The translations under genes and the position numbers were made by a program. The notes beneath the pieces were generated by a model. The model did not search any database. It had not been told where the DNA came from and saw nothing but the letters and a program-made list of their open reading frames with translations. Positions 8,621-18,500 of a DNA stretch of 64,000 nucleotides are shown one piece after another (the stretch's first letter is position 1; every line of letters starts with the position of its first letter). This stretch comes from Streptomyces odontomachi (lineage in GTDB: Bacteria; Actinomycetota; Actinomycetes; Streptomycetales; Streptomycetaceae): positions 186,001 through 250,000 of the forward strand of contig NZ_JAMJWG010000017.1 of assembly GCF_024435355.1 (NCBI RefSeq). The letters run 5' to 3'.

Positions 8621-9850
8621 ATGCTGGAAACCTCTCTGCGCGGGCTGAAGGTGCTCGACCTCTCCCGCATCCTGGCCGGGCCCTGGTGCACCCAGAACCT
8701 GTCGGACCTGGGCGCCCAGGTCATCAAGGTGGAGAACCCGAAGGCCGGTGACGACACCCGCGGCTGGGGCCCGCCGTACCTCGGCGACCCCGACACCGGA
8801 GCGCACTTCTCGGCGTACTTCCTCGCCTGCAACCGCGGCAAGCGCTCCATCGCGATCAACTTCGCCACGCCGGAGGGCGCAGAGCTCGTCCGCCGCCTGG
8901 CCGCCGACGCCGATGTCGTCGTGGAGAACTACCGGACCGGCACGCTGGAGCGCCACGGTCTCGGCCACACCGACCTGAGGGCCGTCAACCCCCGCCTCAT
9001 CCACCTGTCCATCACCGGGTTCGGCCCCACGGGACCGATGGCCGGCAAGCCCGGGTACGACTACGTCTTCCAGGGCATGGGCGGCATGATGAGCTACACC
9101 GGGCAGCCCGACGGCACGCCGGGTGACGGGCCCCTGCGCACCGGTGTCTCGGTCGTCGACCTGATGACCGGCATGTACGCGACGTCCGCCGTGCTCGCCG
9201 CGCTCTTCCAGCGCGAACGCACCGGTGCCGGCCAGCACATCGACATCGCACTGCTCGACGTCGCCGTCGCCCTGAACGCCAACCAGGGCTCCAACTATCT
9301 CGTGTCGGGGCGCGTTCCCCAGCGCATCGGCAACGCGCACGCCAACCTCGCTCCGTACGAGGTCTTCGCCTGCTCCGACGGACACCTGATCCTGGCCATC
9401 GGCAACGACGCGCAGTTCGCCCAGTTCTGCGCCCTCGCCGACCTTCCGCACCTGGCACGGGACCCGCGGTTCACCACCAACAGCAGTCGCCTGGAGCACC
9501 TGGACGAGCTGCGCCCGCTGGTCGCGGCAGCGATGGCCGGGCGCACCCGTGCGCAGTGGGGAGCGGACCTCGATACGGCCCGTATCTCCTGGGGACCGAT
9601 CAACACCCTCCCCGAGGTCTTCGCCGACCCGCAGGTCGCCCACCGTGACCTGCGGATCCACGCCGAACACCCCACCGTCGGCACCGTTCCGCTGGTCCGC
9701 AACCCCATGATCGACCCGGGCGTACCCCACCCCGTCCAGCCGCCGCCCCTCAACGGCGAGCACTCCGCCGCGATCCTGGCCGAACTCGGCCTGGCACCCG
9801 AGGCAGTCGAGGCACTCCTCGCCTCCGGAGCCGTCGCAGGCATCCGCTGA
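8621..9850 (+). CDS. CaiB/BaiF (family III) CoA-transferase
   Basis: A 409-residue family III CoA-transferase, which moves CoA directly between acids. Typical motifs are LKVLDLSRILAGPW near the N-terminus and GADVVVENYRTGTLER-like sequence (DVVVENYR, about 100-107). The region after it (GYDYVFQGMGG, then DLMTGMYA) contains the position of the catalytic Asp. Start at ATG 8621. A second type of CoA-transferase in the same run suggests that substrate uptake and product release each need an ATP-independent CoA exchange. Confidence 0.88.
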   Translation: MLETSLRGLKVLDLSRILAGPWCTQNLSDLGAQVIKVENPKAGDDTRGWGPPYLGDPDTGAHFSAYFLACNRGKRSIAINFATPEGAELVRRLAADADVVVENYRTGTLERHGLGHTDLRAVNPRLIHLSITGFGPTGPMAGKPGYDYVFQGMGGMMSYTGQPDGTPGDGPLRTGVSVVDLMTGMYATSAVLAALFQRERTGAGQHIDIALLDVAVALNANQGSNYLVSGRVPQRIGNAHANLAPYEVFACSDGHLILAIGNDAQFAQFCALADLPHLARDPRFTTNSSRLEHLDELRPLVAAAMAGRTRAQWGADLDTARISWGPINTLPEVFADPQVAHRDLRIHAEHPTVGTVPLVRNPMIDPGVPHPVQPPPLNGEHSAAILAELGLAPEAVEALLASGAVAGIR

Positions 9851-9903
9851 CCCCTTCGGCAGCCGCCGTCCGGCAGTACATCCACTCCATCGGAGCCCAC
9901 CCC

Positions 9904-10683
9904 ATGAGCAGCAGTCCCCAGCAGTTTCCGCATGCCCACGTTGAGCTGGACGAGTGCGGCGTCGCGACCCTGACCATCACCGAAGCCAAGTCCGTCAACA
10001 TCCTCAGCACACCGGTCATCCAGGACCTCACCGTCGCCCTCGCCGCACTCCGGGCCCGGGACGACGTTCGTGTCCTGGTCCTGCGCGGGACCGGAGACAA
10101 GGCGTTCGTCGGCGGCGCGGACATCCATGAGATGGCAGGTCTGGATCCCGACTCCGGCAGGCGCTTCATCTCCCGGCTGCGTGAACTCTGCGATGCCGTG
10201 AGGGACTTTCCCCTGCCCGTGATCGCCCGACTCGCGGGTTACTGCCTGGGCGGCGGCCTCGAACTGGCCCTCGCCTGCGACCTGCGCATCGGCTCCGAGG
10301 ACTCCCGGTACGGGATGCCCGAGGTCAAGGTCGGCATCCCGTCCGTCATCCACGCCGCACTGCTGCCCCGCCTGATCGGCCTCTCCCGCTCCACCTGGCT
10401 GCTGCTCACCGGCGAGAACATCGACGCCGCCACCGCCCGCGAGTGGGGCCTGGTGCAGCAACTCGTGCCCGCGGACGGGCTCGACACCGCCGTCGCCACC
10501 ACCGCCCACGGCCTGGCCGCCCTCGGCCCGTCCGTCATGCGGCAGCAGAAGGAGCTGCTCCGCAGCTGGGAGGAGCGACCGCTGACGGAGTCCGTCGACG
10601 CCAGCGTCGACGCCTTCGGGACGGCCTTCGCCACCGGGGAGCCGTGCCGCTACATGGCTTCCTTCATCAACCGCAGCCGCTAG
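9904..10683 (+). CDS. Enoyl-CoA hydratase/isomerase family protein
   Basis: A 259-residue crotonase-fold protein. Oxyanion-hole motifs are DKAFVGGADIHEM (about 60-72) and AGYCLGGGLELALACDLRIGS (about 105-125); GMPEVKVGIPS follows, where catalytic Glu residues lie in hydratases. It would hydrate, isomerise or cleave a pathway enoyl-CoA, alongside the hydratase domain of the 6493 gene. The ATG at 9904 follows GGAGCCCACC. The MFS gene begins 11 bases after its stop, so it belongs to the same operon. Confidence 0.87.
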   Translation: MSSSPQQFPHAHVELDECGVATLTITEAKSVNILSTPVIQDLTVALAALRARDDVRVLVLRGTGDKAFVGGADIHEMAGLDPDSGRRFISRLRELCDAVRDFPLPVIARLAGYCLGGGLELALACDLRIGSEDSRYGMPEVKVGIPSVIHAALLPRLIGLSRSTWLLLTGENIDAATAREWGLVQQLVPADGLDTAVATTAHGLAALGPSVMRQQKELLRSWEERPLTESVDASVDAFGTAFATGEPCRYMASFINRSR

Positions 10684-10694
10684 GAGACACCCCT

Positions 10695-12113
10695 ATGAGC
10701 AGATCTGCCCCCGTCGGACCGGCAGCGTCCGCGTCCGACGACATCCCCGCCACACCACGAGCCGCCGCCTCCGCCTCCGCAGGAGCCAGGATCGACCGGC
10801 TGCCGCGTACCGGCCTCGCCCTGGGCGGCTATCTCGCCCTCGGCATCTGCTATTTCTTCGCGTTCTACGACATCAACGTGGTGGGCACGGTCCTGCCGAC
10901 CGTGATCGACAGACTCCGGCTGAGCGAGTCACAGATCAGCCTCCCGATCACCGCCAACCTGATCGCCTACATGGTCGGTGCGTTCGCCCTCGGTACCACG
11001 GCGGACCGGATCGGCCGGCGCAGGGCGCTGGCCATCTGCGTCTCCCTGCTCGCCGTGGCATCGCTGGCCACCGGCCTGTCCTGGGACCTGGCCTCGCTCA
11101 CCGTCTTCCGTACCCTGACCGGCCTTGCGATGGGCGCACAGATCGCCCTGCTGGGCACCTTCATCACCGAACTGGCGCCGGCTGCCCGGCGCGGGAAGCT
11201 GCTCGCGGTCAGCATCATCTGGGCGGCTGCCGGCCAGGCGGCGTCTCCGATCCTGGGCACCTGGCTGCTGCCGGCCACCGGCCAGGGCTGGCGCATCCTG
11301 TTCGCCCTCGCCGCCGCCAGCGCGCTGGCACTGCCGCTGCTCAACGACCGCCGGCTGCCCGAGTCCCCGCGCTGGCTGGAGCTGCGCGGGCAGCGCGAGC
11401 GTGCCGACGCCATCGTCTCGGCGATGGAGCAGCGCCTGACCGATCGGCACGTCGACCTTCCCGCTCCCGACCCGGACGGTGGCGAGCAGGCGAGCGACGC
11501 CCCGTTCCCCGTCGTGGACCTCTTCCGGCGGCCCTTCCGCAGCAGGCTGCTGGTCGTCTTCGGCTTCTGGTTCTGTCTCTACTTCAGCGTGTACGCCTTC
11601 AACGTGTACGAGGAGAACCTGCTCGCCAAGCTGAACGTCGGCCACACCAGCGCCGTCACCCTGGCGGGCATCGCCTCCATCGGCGGCATCATCGCGGCGC
11701 TCGTCCAGCCGGCGCTGATCGAGCGGCTGCAACGGCGCACGCTGATCGCAGCAAGCCTCGCGCTGATCGTCATCGGGCTTGCGGCCCTGGCCGTCGCGCC
11801 GGACGAGACCTTCGTGGTCGTGGGCGCGTTCCTGGTCAGCGCGGGGATCTTCGCCACCATCATCCCCGCGTACTCCTACACCGCTGAGGTCTTCCCGACC
11901 CGGGCGCGGGGTTCGGCGATGGGCATCGGCGACGGCATCGGCCACCTCGGCGGCGCCCTCCAGCCGTACCTGGTCGTGCCGCTGCTCGCGGCAGACGGCC
12001 CGCGATCCGTCTTCTGGGCGCTGGCCGGGGTGCTGCTCGTCGGAGCGGTCTTCATCGCCTTCGGCGTACGGTCCACCGGCAAGACGCTCGCAGAACTCGG
12101 TGCCGAGAGCTGA
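10695..12113 (+). CDS. MFS transporter, likely uptake of the pathway substrate
   Basis: A 472-residue major facilitator with about 12 membrane segments. The first loop carries the signature TADRIGRRRA (about 97-106) and ESPRWLELRGQ precedes the long central loop, as in the sugar/aromatic-acid:H+ symporter branches. Start at ATG 10695 after AGGAGACACCCCT. It closes the catabolic run and probably imports the acid degraded by the upstream enzymes. The N-terminal 35 residues are a soluble Ala/Pro-rich tail. Direction and substrate are inferred from family and context. Confidence 0.85.
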   Translation: MSRSAPVGPAASASDDIPATPRAAASASAGARIDRLPRTGLALGGYLALGICYFFAFYDINVVGTVLPTVIDRLRLSESQISLPITANLIAYMVGAFALGTTADRIGRRRALAICVSLLAVASLATGLSWDLASLTVFRTLTGLAMGAQIALLGTFITELAPAARRGKLLAVSIIWAAAGQAASPILGTWLLPATGQGWRILFALAAASALALPLLNDRRLPESPRWLELRGQRERADAIVSAMEQRLTDRHVDLPAPDPDGGEQASDAPFPVVDLFRRPFRSRLLVVFGFWFCLYFSVYAFNVYEENLLAKLNVGHTSAVTLAGIASIGGIIAALVQPALIERLQRRTLIAASLALIVIGLAALAVAPDETFVVVGAFLVSAGIFATIIPAYSYTAEVFPTRARGSAMGIGDGIGHLGGALQPYLVVPLLAADGPRSVFWALAGVLLVGAVFIAFGVRSTGKTLAELGAES

Positions 12114-12222
12114 ACCTCGGTCCTCTGGCCTCACCGATCGGAATCGAGGGCAGCATGGACGGTGGCCGGCAGTCGTGTCGCGGTGACCGTTGAATGCCCT
12201 GACGAGCGACTATCGGAGGTTC

Positions 12223-12378
12223 GGATCGGGGGACGAGGGCGATGCCGTCGTTGTGCGGGGTGGAAGCAGCGGCCTGTTCGACGAGGGTGTCGGCAAGGGT
12301 GCCCAGGGGTCGGTTGCGGGCCTGCCTGAGTACCTCGGCGAGGGCGGTGGTGCTCTCGCCGAGGTCGGTGCTCGTCCG
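12223..12378 (-). pseudogene. Fragment of a SpoIIE/PP2C-type phosphatase C-terminus
   Basis: On the minus strand, a short frame reads RTSTDLGESTTALAEVLRQ, later LADTLVEQAAASTPHNDGI. It then gives ALVPR. This matches the usual end of Streptomyces SpoIIE-like phosphatases (a DL.....L...L segment, then H.DD.ALL). The frame is closed upstream by a stop at 12379-12381 and no catalytic region is present, so only about 50 residues remain. Recognised by eye from the pattern; a moderate call. Confidence 0.4.
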
Positions 12379-12592
12379 TCACGATCGCCTTCCCTCGTCC
12401 GACACGGACGCCGCTGTGGCACTCGGGCAATCGAGTAAGAAACTATCTCTACTGACTTATGGAAACTTTCTCACGAAAGTGTCGGCAGGGTTGGCGTCGC
12501 GCGCTGGCGTCACCGGAGCGGGAGGGCTGAATACCGACGTAAGTCATGGACATGCAGAGAGGAGAAATCGCGATCACCGTGGACCAGGCGGG
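12379..12592. other. Intergenic sequence with a GAAA-type inverted repeat
   Basis: No gene seen. GGAAACTTTC-TCAC-GAAAGTG contains a perfect 6-base inverted repeat (ACTTTC 12465-12470, GAAAGT 12475-12480). It resembles the CGAAA-containing elements known ahead of Streptomyces xylanase genes, but here it lies downstream of the GH62 gene rather than in front of it. This piece is also less GC-rich than its surroundings (around 12430-12480). Confidence 0.3.
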
Positions 12593-13636
12593 TCAGCGCT
12601 GGAGGGTGAGCACTCCCGGCCGCCACGGCAGCTGGTTGTAGGGGGTGCCGTCCGACGCGGGGTCCCTGCCCTGGTAGAGGAACTGTAGGTTGCAGGGGTC
12701 GATGGTCATGGTCTGGTCGGGGTTGTTGCGGACCAGGTCGCCGTGGCTGATGTCGTTGGTCCAGCTGGCGCCGCTGTTGGCCTTGCCGGCGAAGGGGTTG
12801 CTCTCGCTGGCGGCCTGCGGGGTCCAGGTGTCGCTGAGGCTGGAGGCGGTGAAAGAGCGGAAGTAGCGCCCGTTGGCGCCCATCGCCTCGACGATCATGA
12901 GGTACTGGTTCTGGTCCTGGACCTTGTAGACCTGCACCGCCTCGAAGAGGTTGCTGGTCGAGTCGCTCATGACCGTGGTGTACGTGGAGCCGAAGCTGCC
13001 GGGGAAGTCCCCGATGGGCATGCTCGCCCGGTAGATGCTGCCGTTGTCGCCGGCGAAGAACAGGTACATGTTCTGGCCGTCACCGATCAGCGTCTGGTCG
13101 AGCGGGCCGGAGTTGGGGATGCCGCCGGTGAACAGCGCCTGCGGTGAGGACCAGCCGTTCGGGTTGGTGGGGTCGCTGGAGGTGCGGTAGATGAACGGCG
13201 ACGCACCCCACTGGGACGCCAGCACCCAGATGTTCTTGGGCGCGAAGTAGAACAGTGTGGGCGCGATCGTGGACCCGCTCATGTTGGTCTGGCCGGTCGA
13301 CGCCATGTCCGACCAGTTCGTGAAGGGACTGAACGCCGTCGACCCGTACGAAGAGGAGCCGTCCACGTTCGACGCGTAGACCAGGTGCCGTCCGTTGTAG
13401 ACCACGCTGCTGAAGTCCTTCAGCGAGACCAAGCCGTTCGCGGGCTGCGCCAATGGACCCGTTGACGACCACTTGTACGTCGACGGGAGGGAACACGCCG
13501 CGGCGGCCGACGGGGTCGACGGGGTCGACGCCTGAGCCGGGTTGGCGACGAGCGTACCCGCCAGGGCGACCAGGGCCGCAGCCGCGGCGGCGAGCGCCAC
13601 GGAGCGGTGTCCGCGGCTGAAACTTCCTCTGCGCAT
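12593..13636 (-). CDS. Secreted GH62 alpha-L-arabinofuranosidase
   Basis: A 347-residue glycoside hydrolase family 62 enzyme that removes arabinofuranosyl side groups from arabinoxylan outside the cell. Residues 1-36 are a signal peptide (MRRGSFSRGH, a long Ala/Leu core, then NPAQA). The five-bladed propeller follows. Likely catalytic residues are D74 (SLKDFSS), D180 (SGPLDQTLIGD) and E232 (NLFEAVQ). The usual family strings KWSSTGPLAQP and ISHGDLVRNN are present. There is no carbohydrate-binding module, so it is the short form. Start is ATG 13636 with AGAGG about 5 bases upstream; an upstream in-frame ATG near 13732 lacks a signal peptide directly after it. Confidence 0.95.
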   Translation of the reverse strand: MRRGSFSRGHRSVALAAAAAALVALAGTLVANPAQASTPSTPSAAAACSLPSTYKWSSTGPLAQPANGLVSLKDFSSVVYNGRHLVYASNVDGSSSYGSTAFSPFTNWSDMASTGQTNMSGSTIAPTLFYFAPKNIWVLASQWGASPFIYRTSSDPTNPNGWSSPQALFTGGIPNSGPLDQTLIGDGQNMYLFFAGDNGSIYRASMPIGDFPGSFGSTYTTVMSDSTSNLFEAVQVYKVQDQNQYLMIVEAMGANGRYFRSFTASSLSDTWTPQAASESNPFAGKANSGASWTNDISHGDLVRNNPDQTMTIDPCNLQFLYQGRDPASDGTPYNQLPWRPGVLTLQR

Positions 13637-14305
13637 AGGGACCTCTCGATCCTTGAGTAAGTGATTCCGGCCGGTCCGTCGGGGGCTGTCCGGACTGTCG
13701 ATGTGGTGCGGTGCGCAGCTGTTCGTGGGCACCGGACTGTGTTCCTGCGGCTTCCCGTCCTGCGAGACCCCGCGCGGGACGCCGCGGATGGGGATCGAAG
13801 TCGTTGCGAGGCGGAGGCGGTGCTTCCGCGCGTCAGGCTGGCTGCCACCGTCGCACCGGATCAGCGTCGGTGCTCAGCCACCGGCGCTCTCAGGGCGTCG
13901 GCGCTGCGGACCGCGGACCGGCGGTGTGGGCCACCGGCTGGGACCTCGTAGGCGATCAGACCGGTGAGCACCGCGAAGACCGTGCGGGCAGAGGGCTCTG
14001 CGGAGCGCCAGGACATGGAAGATCATTCTCCTCGCGGGGGCAGGGCAGTGATCGCGCCCTGGGGAAGAACTGGGCGGTGCCGGGTCCGGCCGTGGGCCGG
14101 CCGGTTCTCGTACTTCCACATACAGCCGTGCAGGAGCGAAAGTTGCTCGCTATATCCCAGACACATAAACTGCATCAGGTGGCACTCGCAGTCAAGACCG
14201 CAGGGTCTGATCGGCCGTGCCAGGCAGCCCAGTTGTCCCGGTTTTCGGGATACCACGCAGACGGTCACCAAAGCCGCCTGCCGTGCGCGAGTGTGCGGAC
14301 ACCGC
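13637..14305. other. 669-base intergenic region, no supported gene
   Basis: Lies between the GH62 gene (reading left) and the end of the TPR gene. Open frames occur on both strands, but they are Arg/Pro/Gly-rich and have no recognisable family. The stretch 14115-14185 is less GC-rich and may hold a promoter. A minus-strand frame around 13860-14020 contains a short hydrophobic run (TVFAVLTGLIAYEV) that could be a relic of a membrane protein; not called. Confidence 0.5.
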
Positions 14306-15394
14306 CTAGACCAGGCCGCCCAAGAGCAGGAGCATCTTGCGGGCCTGAGCCTGGTCGTCGGGGTCGCCGACCTCGGCCGCCAGCCGGTAGGCGGCGCGCT
14401 CGCCTTCGGCGTCCAGCCGGCGGCTCAGCAGCAGGGCGAGGTTGATGGCGGCCTTGCCGCTGAACATCGGCTGGCGGAGGTCGGCCGCGTCCCGGTACGC
14501 CTGCTCGGCCCCGGCCCGGTCCCCGTTCTCCTCCACGAGCGTCGCCAGGTTGAACAGCCCGCCCGCGGCGATCAGCGGGACCTGGTCCCGGGCCGCCGTG
14601 CGCAGTGCGGTGATGCCGGCGTCCAGGTCGCCGAGGTGTCGCGCGAGCATGACCCCGAGGTTCACCGCCGCCATCGTGCCGGCCAGGTCACCGTCCCGCG
14701 CCTGGCGGAGCAGGCGGGAGGCACGGTCGTGCTCGCCGCGGTTGACCAGGATCATGGCCAGGTCGACGGCCGCCATTGCGCCGAACCTGCGGTGCCCGGA
14801 CGCCATGGCCCGGTTGAGGACCTCCACGGCCGCGTCCTGGTCACCGCCCATCAACAGCGCCGAGCCCCAAAGGGCCAGCGCTTCGGCTGCGACGTCGGCG
14901 ACCGGTGAACCGGCCGCGAAATCGAACGCTTCGATGGCTCCCCGCAGATCGTTCGCCGCTGCCCACAGCCTGCCCCGGCCGAGCGCCGCACGCCCGACGA
15001 CCTCCTCCCGCGTCGCAGGTGCCGTCCGGACGGCGATGCCGTGGTCGGCCATCACCTGGAGGTTACGTGCCGCCAACTCGGCCACCTGGCCGGTGCCGTG
15101 CTCGGCCGCGTAGCGGAGCACCGCCTGGGAGGCCTCGCTGTCGTCGTCCGCCAGCGCCACGCCGATCTGAAGTGCCGCCTGAGGGCCGAGTTCCGGCGCA
15201 CCGTCCTCGATGATCCGCGAGTACCAGTCGACGGCCTCGGCGGTGTTGCCCACCGCGAGCATCTCGTCGGCGTACCGGGCGATGGCCTCGGTGCTCTCAG
15301 CGGTCCCGGGCTCGCCGGCCGCGACGGTGAGGTCGAGCAGGAAGAGCCCACTGCCCACACGGGGTGTCGGAATCCTGCTGACCTTGCGCGGCAC
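14306..15394 (-). CDS. Tetratricopeptide-repeat protein
   Basis: A protein of about 362 residues made mostly of helical TPR-like repeats. Recurrent units include NTAEAVDWYSRIIEDG, DQDAAVEVLNRAM and DRAGAEQAYRDAADL. No catalytic domain, signal peptide or membrane span is seen. Start chosen at GTG 15394 (VPRKVSRIPTP); the upstream extension to 15694 is Arg/Pro-rich and overlaps the kinase gene. It lies 134 bases downstream of the kinase gene on the same strand, so it may be co-transcribed and serve as a partner or scaffold in that signalling system. Confidence 0.75.
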   Translation of the reverse strand: MPRKVSRIPTPRVGSGLFLLDLTVAAGEPGTAESTEAIARYADEMLAVGNTAEAVDWYSRIIEDGAPELGPQAALQIGVALADDDSEASQAVLRYAAEHGTGQVAELAARNLQVMADHGIAVRTAPATREEVVGRAALGRGRLWAAANDLRGAIEAFDFAAGSPVADVAAEALALWGSALLMGGDQDAAVEVLNRAMASGHRRFGAMAAVDLAMILVNRGEHDRASRLLRQARDGDLAGTMAAVNLGVMLARHLGDLDAGITALRTAARDQVPLIAAGGLFNLATLVEENGDRAGAEQAYRDAADLRQPMFSGKAAINLALLLSRRLDAEGERAAYRLAAEVGDPDDQAQARKMLLLLGGLV

Positions 15395-15528
15395 CGCTCG
15401 TTCCCGGCCCTTCGGTCCCTGATCGTGATCTTTCTGGCAGACATTGTGGAGGATCCGCCCGGGGGCGGGTAGGGGAGCGCGCGAACGTGCCGCCGACGAG
15501 GGGCGCGTTTCCGCTCCTGCGGGGGCCT

Positions 15529-18500
15529 TCACCGGGTCGGTTCGGCCGCCAGCTCCCAGTCGAGGTCCCAGAGGCGGATGCCGTCGTCTCCCGCCGAGAC
15601 CAGGTTGCGCAGGTCCGGGGTGAGTTCGAGGTGCCGGATGCGTTGCTGGTGCCCTTCGAGCACGTGCAGGCATCGGCCGGTGGCGACCTCCCACATCCGT
15701 ATGGATCCGTCGTGTCCGGCCGAGAAGGCGAACCGGGCGTCAGGGGTGAACCGCACGGCGGAGACCCAGCCCTCGTGCCCGGCGAACTCGCGTACCGCCC
15801 GCCCGGAACCGGCGTCCCACAGCCGGATCGGTTCGTCCCCGGCGCCGGAGGACATGACCTGGTGCGTGGACATGGCCAGGCGGCCGTCGGCGCTCAGGCA
15901 CGCCGAGAGGATCGGTTCCCGGGGGCCGGTCCAGGTCCGCAGGCAGGCTCCGGTGCCGAGGTCCCGCAACCGGACCACGCCGCCCGAGTCACCGACCGCC
16001 GCGAGCCGCCCGTCCGCGGACACGGAGATCACGTTGACCGGGCCGTTCCCGGTGATCGTCGCGACGCAGCGGTCGCCGTCCAGGTCCCAGCGGCGCAGCA
16101 CGCCGTCGCCGCCGCCGAACCAGGCGCACCTTCCGTCGCCGGTGAAGCCGATGGTCCTGCTCATGTCCCAGTCCGGAGTCAGCCGGCGGCACTCGCCGTC
16201 TGCCAGTCGCCGCCGAATGACCGCGAGCGGCTTGGTGCCCTCGCACAGGACGTGCCGGCCGTCGTCGCTCAACGCCACCCCGCCCACCCTGCCCGGGTGA
16301 TCGTCGAGGATGTGCGTGCACGCGCCGCTGTCCAGATCCCAGACCCGTACGGTGCCGTCGCTCTGCCCGCTGACGGCGAGCCGGACGCCCGCGGCGACAC
16401 CGATCGCCGTGATGGCGCCGAAGGAGAGGCGGCCGGCGTCCAGCGGCCGGGACCAGGCGGAGCGCAGCCGTACGTGGTGCGCCGAGCGGCCCAGTTCGTG
16501 CCAGGCGGCCAGGAGCTCGGGCGCCCGCTCGTATCCCGGTACCTCCCGTGCGCGGGTCAACAGGACGAGGGCCGACCGGTGGTGGCCGTTCGACATCGCA
16601 TGGCGTGCGTCGGCGAGCAGCTCCTCGACCAGTCCGCCGAGCCGGCTGACCTCCGCGTACGCGCGCGGCTTGATCACGTACGGCTCGGCGGCGTAACCGG
16701 TGTCGGGCAGCCGCCAGCGATGCATGGGCAGCTCGGGGTGCCCGCCGACGGAGCAGCCGAAACGGTCGCCGCCGTCCGGGAATCCGACGTGGTGCATCCC
16801 GTACGCGCCGGCGGTGAACGTCCGCAGACACCGGCCGCTGCGCAACTCCCAGACCTGAACGGTGTGGTCGCCGGTCGTTCCGGACAGCAGCAGCCGCCCG
16901 CCGTCGCCGAAGGCGAGGTGACCGGCCGCGGCGGTCAGCCCCGTCAACGTGGCCAACCCGCGGATCTGCTGGCCGTCCCCCACGTTCCATACCCGGATCA
17001 CCCGGTCCTTGCCGGCCACCGCGACCGTCCGCCCGTCGGGGCTGAAGCACAACGCATGCGTCGCCGCGCCGGCGGCCAGCACCCGGCACCGGCCATCGGC
17101 CACGCTCCACAGCCGCGCCCCGTCCTCCTCGGCGGTGAGCACATGGCGCCCGTCGGCGCTCACCTCGTACTGCGAGCCGTCCAGGGCGCCGCCCTCGAGT
17201 CGTGCCCCGAGCGACCACCGGCAGGTCCCGGTCCGCGGCTCCCAGACCTGGACGCGCCCGTCCACGCCCTGCCACACCCCGATGCGCCCGTCGGCACTCA
17301 ACCTGACCGGGCACCCCGTGGCGCGTGCGGCCGAGCGGATGACGCGGGTACACCTGCCCGCCCTGAGATCCCAGAACTGCACCGTGCCGTCGCGGCTCGT
17401 GGACAGGGCGTACGAGCCGTCAGGGGTGAGGTCGACGCCGAGCACCTGCGTGGGGTGGCCCTCGACTGCCGACCGCTGCGCGCAGGTCGCCGTGTCCCAC
17501 AGCCGCAGCACGCCGTTCCAGTGGCCGCTCAGCGCGAGGCGTCCGTCGGGAGTGAACCGGATCGGCAGGTAGCCCATCACCTCGTGCCGGGCGAGCAGTT
17601 CCACCGGCGCGAAGGGCAGCGCGAACGGCTCGCGGAACATGCGGGTGCCGGTGCGGCGGGCATCGGCCACGGCTGTGGAGGCCGCCACCCGCTGCGCCGC
17701 CCGCACGTCGGTGTCGTCGGGTCGCTCGCGGGCGAGGGCGTCGAGCAGGTCGCGTGCCGCGGCGAGGTCGCCGCGTTCGAGGTGGACCCGGGCCAGGAAC
17801 AGCTGCACCTGCCAGGAGGACGCACCGGATCCGCGCGGGATCGCCGCCAGCCGGGCGACGAGTTCCTCATCGGTGATCGCGCCCGTACGCCACCGGAACA
17901 GGCCGCCGTTGTACACGGCCCCCACGTGGTGCGGGTCGGCCGCGAGCGCCTGGTCGAAGGCCTGCTCGGCGTCGGCGGCCCGGTCCAGGTCGAGGAGCGA
18001 CAGGCCACGGTTGTTGAGTTCGTCGGCGCGCAGCTCGGCCTCCTGCGGCGCGGGACGCGGGTAGGCCGAGCCGGTCGCCTGCTCGTAGATCTCGGTCAGT
18101 ACGTCCGCGATGTCGGCCATCGAGGCCGGCCGGTGGGCCGGCTGCTGCCGCAGGCAGCGCCGGAGCAGGTGGACGACCTCCGGCGGTGCCGCGACCGGAT
18201 TCGAGGGGTCGGCCAGGAGCTCCTCCAGCGCGAGACCCGCGACCGAACCAGCCGCCCAGCGCACACCGCCGGTGAACATCTCGAGGACCGAGACCGCGAA
18301 ACTGTAGACGTCGCTGCGCCGCCCGACGGGCTCGCCCGCGAGCTGCTCCGGGGACGCGTACCCGACCGTCATGCCGCCCGTCGGCACCAACACGCTGACG
18401 TCCGACGTCGCTTGGGGGTCGGCCGGGGCCGTGGTGGTGGCCTTGGACCGGGCGAGACCGAAGTCGGTGATCTTCGCGGCACCCGTGCCGTCGAGCAGGA

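Noticed and set aside
13860..14020. Minus-strand frame with a short hydrophobic run (TVFAVLTGLIAYEV)
   Set aside because: Could be the relic of a membrane protein, but has no start, no full segment set and no family match.
13711..14445. 244-codon plus-strand frame between the GH62 and TPR genes
   Set aside because: Arg/Gly/Pro-rich, overlaps the real TPR gene on the other strand, no recognisable motif.
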